Program-made: the position numbers and the translations under genes
In this document: positions 56,901-64,000 of the stretch, one piece after another
Layout of the letters: every line of letters starts with the position of its first letter
Position numbering within the stretch: the stretch's first letter is position 1
Notes under the pieces: model-generated
The model's database searches: none
What the model saw: only the letters and a program-made list of their open reading frames with translations
What the model was told of the DNA's origin: nothing
NCBI RefSeq assembly: GCF_014066305.1
Contig: NW_023501036.1
Location: 693,501 to 757,500 of the forward strand
Length of the DNA stretch: 64,000 bases
Reading direction: 5' to 3'
Origin: Letharia columbiana
Taxonomy: Eukaryota > Ascomycota > Lecanoromycetes > Lecanorales > Parmeliaceae

Positions 56901-58224
56901 TATGTATATTTTTGCGGAACCAGTGACCGAGGAGCAAGTGTCAGAGATACAGTCTCAAAACAACGCGAAAATTCAAGAATTTGAGCGCAACATTCTCGGC
57001 TTGATTCACGGAAGCGATTCCGAAACGGATGACACCCAAGAAGATGATTCTAAATGGGAGAATATACAGGCCGATGTGCAGGAAGCTATGGACAAGGATG
57101 AGCTGTCTATTGATGAACCCGGCCAAGATCACGAAGCAATCGACAAGGATGCAGAGGGAATTGAATCAACCCCTAACCGACCGGAGGTGTTCGAACAAGG
57201 TCCCTTGTACGATAGTAAGAGTCGCCTCGGCGCAGATGATGATGCGACTGCAGCACCAGCTGGAAGCGAAGAAAACGATGGCGATAATGGAGATGACGAC
57301 GACGTTGACGGTGAAGAAGAGCGCGAAGAGCAAGAGCAAGAGGAAGAGGAAGAGGAACAGGAACAGGAAGAGGAAGAGGAAGAGGAAGAGGAAGAGGAAC
57401 AGGAAGAGGAAGAGGAACAGGAAGAGGAAGAGGAACAGGAAGAGGAAAAGGAGGACGGAGATGGGGACACCGATGAAGACAGGGAAGTTGAGGACAATAG
57501 ACAGCAGGAAGGGCTTGAAGAGTTTCTAGAAGACAAAGCGGATATCAAAGCCAACGATGCACTTGAAGCGAAGCGCGAGGTCGGCGTAGATTGCGCAGAA
57601 CACAATGATATTGCGTCAAGCGAGAATCATCCAGTCGAGGTTCAAAATGACGCCACTTTGCAGACAAAGGGGCGCCATGAATATGATACGGCAGGCGCTA
57701 CGTCCAGGCAAGAAAGCGCTGACGAAGCGACAGCGTTAACGAACGGCAAGGATGATACCAGTCTTTCGCCTGACACGAAGCCCAGCAGTATTGCGGACGA
57801 AGAAAGCCAGCAGGAGTATCAAACCCAGGCTGACCACGGCTTCCTGGACTCCGTCGACCAACAATTTGGCCGAGCAGACACTAATGCGAAATCATCCTCT
57901 TTGGAAGACATCCTCGCCATGACTCTCACCCTCCGTAACAAAGTGAACGGCAAATATGTCCTACGACCCGAAAAGATGACCGCGGCAGACGAGTGGTCCA
58001 TCGAATATTCCTTGCTTGAAGTATCAGAACAGCGTAGAGCGAGGCTGCTCTATGAGGCATGCAAAAGGCGCAGGAGCAAGAAGCACGAAGCGGTGTTGGT
58101 GCCATCGGATGCGGAGGTCATCAGCAATTACGTTCAAAGGTTAAGGGAGATGAGTGCGAAGGGAAGGGCGTGGAGGAAGGAGCAGGATAAGAAGGATGGG
58201 AAGCGGCCGCTGCAGGTGCTGTGA
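53947..58224 (+). CDS. PET127: Mitochondrial Pet127-family protein
   Basis: Exons are 53947-54249, 54327-55235, 55285-55693, 55740-55803, 55854-56808 and 56857-58224, giving about 1335 residues. Introns are 77, 49, 46, 50 and 48 bp. Pet127 acts on 5' ends and stability of mitochondrial transcripts. The N-terminus is a likely presequence (basic, MPAKLARGVISLNQKYVC). A long low-complexity Lys/Thr/Ser part follows. The conserved core spans about residues 560-900: PIKVDQPPVPSLAYGLERVLFNPGVYHLQDPRSRVYNFDPYLQ, SEFDFNALKEY, HGKRYMGSTSSMT, FLRWKDGSYAIDADKQFANANVLSMLGKSMEKFLTLS, RSQLDAHDSRLPGTGMFDLKTRSVVSIRMDV and RIFGFQYVSLPEMD. The C-terminal third is strongly acidic. The last intron is 48 bp with no stop, so retention would add 16 residues. 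Confidence 0.93.
54608..54650 (+). repeat. Coding 9-bp tandem repeat (KQT)
   Basis: Four to five copies of AAGCAAACG encode KQTKQTKQTKQTKQ inside the low-complexity N-terminal half of Pet127. Confidence 0.85.
57313..57455 (+). repeat. Coding Glu/Gln-rich repeat (GAAGAGGAA units)
   Basis: About 140 bp of GAGGAA/CAGGAA hexamers encode an almost pure Glu tract with periodic Gln in the acidic tail of Pet127. The strand asymmetry also opens long chance frames on both strands. Confidence 0.9.
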
Positions 58225-59005
58225 GAAAGAATGGAGAGGGTGATGTAGGTAATCAGGAGCTCGACGTGTGTTGTTGGATCGAGATTATTCAGTCGCATTA
58301 TTCCGACACCTTCTCATCTCATTTGTGAGACGTTGCACTTTCCCGTGGTCATGGACCACTGACGGAGCTTTTGGCGAAGCTGCGCAACCGGGTATACAAG
58401 CAATCTTTGAACGAGTGTCCTGCGCCGGAATCCGGGGACAATTTGGTAATGGCGCGAGCCAGTCTTGGTTTGCAGCTGCTCCTCACCAACAGCCAAATCT
58501 ACCACGAGCCTCGAGGAATCGCGTTCAGGCCACTTGTTTTTCCGTTCTGGAGCTTTCTGGGCAGGTCTGCATCCGCATATACAAATTCTGTTACTGGCAG
58601 AATATTTATAATTAGGCGCATATATACAGATTACAGAACCCCCAAAGAGTCTTTCAAAAGCGCTGAAATCTCCTGGGTGTAAACCGCCTGATATACCCAC
58701 AGGGAAGGGAGATTGCCAGACCAATTGATCATCGGCAACTGAAAGACAGGTTCAGGTTAAGCTACCCAAACCTCACCGCCTGCTTCTCACTCACCGGCAG
58801 AGGCTTGTTATATTGAACCGAGCGATTGCTGATCACCACGATGCCACAACACTAGAGCACTCTCAAACCTGCGTCTCCCGCACATGGACCTTACTATATT
58901 GACAGACCACAAGATAATGATAACAGACTTGAAATGCAAGACTTGCACCAATCTCGCTACGAAATCACCAAGGGGGTCCGTACAACTTAGGCAACGAAGC
59001 GTTCA
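58225..59005. other. Intergenic, no gene seen
   Basis: Contains the Pet127 3' region. Frames on both strands (58268-58724) have no features. There is no sign of the rest of the purine enzyme whose fragment follows. Confidence 0.4.
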
Positions 59006-59383
59006 AATGTTCCGCGAATGTTGCCACGGCATCTCGCAGCAGAAATGGATGCAGCGGCGTGGCCAGTGCCGAAGGTGCTGTCTTGGTTGAAGCTTGAAGG
59101 CCAGATTGAGCATGAAGAATTCGCCAAAACATTCAATACAGGGCTGGGCACGGTGATGGTCGCCGGTCAAGAGCATGTGACGGAGACCACGGAAGAGCTC
59201 AGGAAGGCAGGAGAGACGGTGTACAAGGTTGGAAGTGTGGTAGAGGGAAAAGGGGGCGGATGTGTGCTGAAACATCTAGATGCATGGGATCAAACGTGGT
59301 GGCCATTTCGCATTTACATGTATAGACACCCAGGTTTTCTGCCAACAATGGGGCGTTGGCTACTATTCCCCGGGACTCTCTAA
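59006..59383 (+). pseudogene. Isolated C-terminal fragment of GARS-AIRS (Ade5,7)
   Basis: The frame reads NVPRMLPRHLAAEMDAAAWPVPKVLSWLKLEGQIEHEEFAKTFNTGLGTVMV, then AGQEHVTETTEELRKAGETVYKVGSVVEG and GCVLKHLDAWD. This is the C-terminal ATP-grasp-distal half of AIR synthetase (phosphoribosylformylglycinamidine cyclo-ligase), as found at the end of the fungal bifunctional GARS-AIRS protein. NVPRMLP and FNTGLG are family motifs. The rest of the roughly 780-residue enzyme is absent upstream; the match begins abruptly near 59006. The last about 30 codons after the match are unrelated. I read this as a duplicated or retroposed fragment, not a functional gene. Homology to the family end is strong despite the missing remainder. 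Confidence 0.75.
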
Positions 59384-59907
59384 CAAGTATAAAGTGATAC
59401 GAAATGTGAAAATGCCTTGACTTGTTATCATATATAAAAATGTGAAGATGTAAAAATGTGAAAATACTTTGTAGGAAAAGGATGACTACCTAGCACCTAA
59501 AGTAGGTACTTTAGCATGGAGCCATCACTGTGATTGATTGACCAGGCCACCGGGCGGCAGTCGGAAGCTATTGGAAAGCTTAATTCGTTATTGGAAATTC
59601 GGTCACGTCTCCGGTCGTTGGTTGGATTGCGTAGGTTCAAGTTCGGTGGATTCGAGGCTTCCCATGGCTCAGAACTCAAGAGCAATAATAACTACCGTAC
59701 CGTATGTCAAAGTCACCACGTATTTGGTTTTGACACTATACATCTAAATTCATGCGATTTTGCTCGCAATTTTTCTTATACAAACTCAAATGCCCATACT
59801 TTGCTACCTCGCTTTCCTATCCTTCTCATGCAATTATGTTGTAGCGACGTTGATTGACCCTGGAGCCACTCGTAAAAAACAATGAGCAGGAGCCAATGTT
59901 CATCACA
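59384..59907. other. Intergenic, upstream of the LRR gene
   Basis: A short tandem of GTGAAAATG/GTGAAGATG-like strings occurs at about 59405-59465. No gene was seen. Confidence 0.4.
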
Positions 59908-62900
59908 ATGTCGGATAGGCAAGTGTTACCTCCGGAAGCACTTCTCCTGCCCGAGCCATGCTTATGACACTGATTATTATGGCGTAGGCACCGCAGGAAA
60001 TCTTTGAGCATTTTTCGACCTCCTCCAGTTTCCGCATTGACCCCCATCGATGAACCTCCAGACAATGCTCCAGTTGGTGGCCTGCTCAAGAAAAAACGCC
60101 CTGCGACCACCTTCTCCTCCAACCCCTCGAGCTCTCCAACATCTGACATGGCTCCATCCAGCCCTCTGACGCCAATCAAAAGAGCAGATTCCAAGAGCAG
60201 CATAGATAGGCTGATGACGAGATCGCGACCACGAAGTCTCCAGAAACAAGGCCGACCTTCCAGTCTTTTCGGCTCCCTTCGCTCCCTACACTCCCTTCCA
60301 GATGACGATGACCTCGCGCGTGTATCTTCCACACCAACATCCATACATTCAGCCTCCTTTCCTATTGATGTATACGGCGGTACGGTCTTACACCATGGCG
60401 AGATACAAACAGCAGGTGGCATGTTTAGGAAGAAGAGCCAGTACTTTGTCCTCACGGATTCACATTTGATACGGTTTAAATGCCAAGCTCGAGCATCAGA
60501 CATATTCCCAAGTATACCGTCGTCAACTGGAAGAGCAAGTGGCATCCGGCACTCTCGGATGAGTTCGAACAGCTCCCTGCATGAGCTTCACGCCTCTACG
60601 TCCTCGGAGTCTCACCAAGGAATACCCCTCAGCCATGTCGTTGCTGTGTGGAGGTTGGAAGACGGAAAGCCGTATTTCAGCATACAGATATCTCACTTCG
60701 ACGAGGAGACTTATCACGCATCCGACACGACACTTCAGTTACATGACCCGAGAGATTGCGATCTTTGGCTGTCATCTCTCCGAGGGGCAGTCATGAAGCA
60801 GCGCCTAACCAATCCCAAGTCGTTCACACAAGGTTTTGTGGATTACACCGCCCGGGCACTAGAACAGGAGCATGATTATGATCCAGAGCAATTTCGTATG
60901 TTCAAAGTGGTCCAAAGGGAACGATCTGGGAGAGCAGGTGCGCGGTCATCATCTGAGGACTTGACAAAGATTTCATCGACTATCTGCATCCTAGCAATTG
61001 GTGCGTACAAGGTGCACCTGGTACCTCTTCCTAGATCTTCAAGGACGGCGTCAAGCACGTCGTTGTCTGACATGACTGGTGTCAGCAATGGAATCATGGC
61101 TCTGACCTCGCTGGCTGTTCACGACTACGATGACGCTTTTCAATTAACGTTCCGGTTGCCTCTTCAACAAGCTTCAACACTCTTACTAGCTGCCTCCCAT
61201 GTCAGTGATATAGCTTTATATGTGCGGCACGCTGCCGACTATTTGAGACCCGAATGGTTAGAGGCACCCTTTACGTGGAATGTGCCGCAAAGCGTTGATG
61301 ACGAGATATGGCCGATTCCGCTATCTAACGACGATTACCAAGGCTTTGACCGTACACTCACTGCTTACAGTGCTGCTTATAACATTGACACTTCAAGAAT
61401 TCGGTACTTCGTGAATTGTTCGTGCGAAGACGCGCCAGCTTTCGAGCTCCATCCTCCAGCTGGAAAAGGACGGACCAGATACACAGCGCTTGAGTTGTTG
61501 GCAATAATGCGATCATTACGCTACAATGAGTCTTTCAGCACCGTTTCTTTCCGAAACATCAATCTCGAGGTTTTACACAGTCTGCATGACCGCTTTGGTG
61601 ATGATCACGTACCCTTGACTACTAGGTCTGGCGAGCCTTTGCAGATCGAGAACCATGCACATTTGTCTCTCCTCATTCAAGAAGTACAGGCTCTAGCTGT
61701 GAAGTGCAAGCGCTTACGGCGGCTGGATTTTGCATTCTCTTTGCACAGGAAGGAGCTCAATGACGACGAGGATGCTCATGACGCAGGCTGCGGCCTCTGT
61801 CAGGCACTTTTTCCACTGTGCGCCAGACAGCAGACGAATGTCGATTGGATTGTACTTAACGGCATAATACTATGCAAGGTTGATATCGACTATCTGTATG
61901 GTGCTGCACTCGATCGATCGTGCCACTTTCGCGCTCTGGATCTTGCTTATTGCGGCCTGAATGACCGAAACATGGATACAATTCTTGAAGCAATCGAGCA
62001 TCAAGCTGCTACGATGGAGTCTATTGATCTCTCGGGCAACCTAGCTCGGCTTGAGCCCTGGGCTCTCGGGAGACATCTAGGTGGACTAGAATTCATTCGC
62101 AAGATCAATCTGTCCAACATTTCGAGAACTTCTGGTCCGGAACCGCTATTCGCTGCTGAAACATTGCTCGCTTGGAAGCTGGTGGAGATTCGACTGGCAA
62201 GAACATCACTGAACGAGCAGACTGTGGAGGCTCTAGCAACTTATCTCCGAAGTAACCAGTCTAACTATCTTCGGATTCTACAGCTCGACCAATGCAAACT
62301 GACCGGCAGTGCAGCTGCTAGTCTGCTGACTGCAATGGACAGAGGCCCTAGACAGCCTAGGGATCTACACATTCAACTAAACGAGAACCACCTTGAGCAG
62401 GATCACGAACAGCTCGTGAAAGTTATCAGTAATTCGCGCACTCCCAACCAAGTCACGATGCAAATGTTAGAGTACAAGAGTGAGCGAGACTTTCAGCGAC
62501 TGCTTGAGGCATTTGCTCTGAACAAGTCGACCCATTACTTAGACATCTCCAAAGCTTCCCTCCCAGCTGATGCAAGCGATGACACCTGCGATGCGCTACA
62601 CCGATTGCTTGCCGAGAACGACACCCTTGAAGTATTGGACATCTCAGGCGAGCATTCGCATCTAGAGGCCGCGAACTTTGGCAGTGGGCTGAATCACGCG
62701 CTGGCAGGCCTAAAATACAATCAATCGCTCAAGGTGCTGCACGTGGAGCATCAAAGACTGGGCCTGCAAGGAGCAAGCACACTGGCCACTGTACTGCAGG
62801 AGAACCAGAGTCTTGCGGAGATTCATTGTGAAAATAATGAAATCAATCTCCAGGCGTTCACCGTGCTCGTGAATAGTCTCGAGCACAACACCACCCTTCT

Positions 62901-63456
62901 TTTCCTGCCATTCATGGACAGGGACCGAGCATGGACGCAGAAAAAGGTGGACCGGGAGATCGACAGCATTCGTGACGACTCGTCAATCATGTCGAAGGCG
63001 GGAATGTCGCCGTCCACGAAAGCGACGGTGCACCGAACCCTGGGCCGTACTTTGGGCAAGACGATAGCAGGTCAACGGTCTTTCTCCGCGCGCAACCTAG
63101 AGAAATCCACATCTCCGATGCAAGGGTATACGGAAAGCGATATCAAGGCGGCCATGGGCAGTCTATCGCAGAATTGGGACCGAGAGACAGCACACTTGCA
63201 GCAGTATCTGGCGAGGAACTACAGTATTGCACAAGGGTTGCCTCTGGATGGGCCGCCACTGTTGACGGTCGACCGGGCCGGGGCTGGGGACAGTCTTGCG
63301 TATGCGCTCCGCGGCATCGGGTTTGATGATACGACGCCCATCGCAGAAATGGATCGACAGCTGATACCAGACGACAGTGGGGTTGAGGACTTGGCCGATG
63401 AGGGAGAGGAAGGGGAGGAGGGGGCATTGGAGATGAGGGAACATTCGCATGTGTGA
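59908..63456 (+). CDS. PH-like and leucine-rich-repeat protein
   Basis: The model has an 11-nt first exon (59908-59918, ATG TCG GAT AG), a 78-bp GC-AG intron (GCAAGT...CGCAG, 59919-59996) and one long exon 59997-63456, giving 1156 residues. Without the first exon the long frame has no ATG before the conserved N-terminus. The N-terminal 110 residues are Ser/Pro-rich. A PH-like domain spans about 115-260 (YGGTVLHHGEIQTAGGMFRKKSQYFVLTDSHLIRFK...HVVAVWRLEDGKPYFSIQI...LWLSSLRGAV). A second PH-like segment follows at about 315-410. RNI-type leucine-rich repeats cover about 500-1010 (RALDLAYCGLND, MESIDLSGNL, LRILQLDQCKLTG, LEVLDISGEH, AEIHCENNEIN). A tail with KTIAGQRSFSARN and a terminal acidic stretch closes it. 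The layout suggests membrane-linked scaffolding, but function is unknown. Confidence 0.85.
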
Positions 63457-64000
63457 CGATAGGGTTGAAGGGGGGATGACTTGATTTCCATGGCATGCAT
63501 GACTAGTAATGACGGAAGAGGGCGTTTTGGATAGGATGGCTCATGGATTGGCGCATGTTGATGGTTGCATCAGTGGAATGAATGATTCGTGTGCATCTGG
63601 GCGCAGCCGGCACGCTGTGCGTGGATCGCTGTATCTTGAGCGGGTTGCGCTCTTGATGGTTCGCGAGCATTTTACTCATCGGACAAACAACTACTACTTA
63701 TCATTGCATCAATATTATGAGTATACCGTAGACAAAAATACAGTAGAAGATATGGTAGAGATACAATAGGTAAGGTAATACAGTAAAATAATAGCGTTAA
63801 GTTTTCAGCGAATGTGTGCTTTCGAATTTTGATGGCCATGTCATGTCGTGTCGATCAAGAAAACCCTGAAAATCAAACAGGACCCTGAAAATCCAAATCA
63901 AACCCCTCAATGCTTTTCAACCCCACAAGGATAAAAGGGAGGAAAAAGGAGCGTGGCTGAGTCGTTCCGAGGCGTCGCGTCTTGGGGGCTTTAGCGTATT
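63457..64000. other. Intergenic, no gene seen
   Basis: 3' region of the LRR gene and unassigned sequence. It includes an AT-rich stretch with GTA/ATA strings (about 63715-63790) and a repeated AACCCTGAAAATC-type string near 63862-63895. Confidence 0.4.

Noticed and set aside
57029..57605. Lys/Arg-rich and Ser-rich frames within PET127
   Set aside because: They are shadows of the Glu-coding GAGGAA tract read in other frames.

Overview
The window is nuclear DNA of a filamentous ascomycete (Pezizomycotina). Genes are split by many short introns of about 41-170 bp with GT...AG ends and CTNAC-type branch sites. Several families are typical of these fungi: a UstYa/DUF3328 protein, a fungal rhodopsin-domain membrane protein, DUF6604 remnants, small cysteine-rich secreted proteins and a GPI-type Ser/Thr-rich wall protein. 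Conserved housekeeping genes (actin, RPL25, TIM8, FES1, Derlin, VPS68, LOC1, PET127, BMT2) confirm a eukaryotic chromosome. I cannot place it below class level with confidence.

Layout. 1-3 kb is gene-poor, with decayed DUF6604 remnants. 3.2-5.7 kb has a UstYa-family gene with one frameshift, divergent from a GNAT acetyltransferase. 6.0-6.6 kb has a GC-rich candidate secreted ORF. 8.1-13 kb has a rhodopsin-domain membrane protein and an amino-acid/choline-type permease with many tiny exons. 13.3-14.1 kb is a small repeat island: an imperfect direct duplication, a 43-bp-arm inverted repeat and a 296-bp MITE with 31-bp perfect terminal inverted repeats and TA duplications. 14.3-15.9 kb has TIM8 and RPL25. 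17.3-20 kb has an eight-cysteine secreted peptide and a GPI-type wall protein. 21-24.2 kb has BMT2, a GFA-domain protein and an unknown secretory protein. 25-29 kb is a cluster of three decayed F-box/LRR-like paralogues. 29.8-30.4 kb has a small secreted protein.

31.5-47.2 kb is a dense core region: CENP-I/Mis6, actin, FES1, Derlin, CENP-A (CenH3), the cohesin loader Scc4/MAU2, an EEB1/EHT1-type alpha/beta hydrolase, LOC1 and a purine nucleoside permease. Two centromere proteins and the cohesin loader lie within about 11 kb. 47.5-47.9 kb is a second MITE-like element. 49-64 kb has an F-box/2EXR-like gene, a zinc-independent-type MDR oxidoreductase, VPS68, PET127, an isolated C-terminal fragment of the purine enzyme GARS-AIRS (Ade5,7), and a large PH-like/leucine-rich-repeat protein whose first intron appears to be GC-AG.

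I found no rRNA, tRNA, CRISPR or plasmid-type features. No coherent new multi-gene system is evident. The most interesting items are the two MITEs, the decayed families, the frameshifted UstYa gene, the eight-cysteine peptide, the lost splice acceptor in the permease, and the kinetochore/cohesin gene linkage. All exon boundaries were inferred by eye from splice signals, frame and family resemblance.
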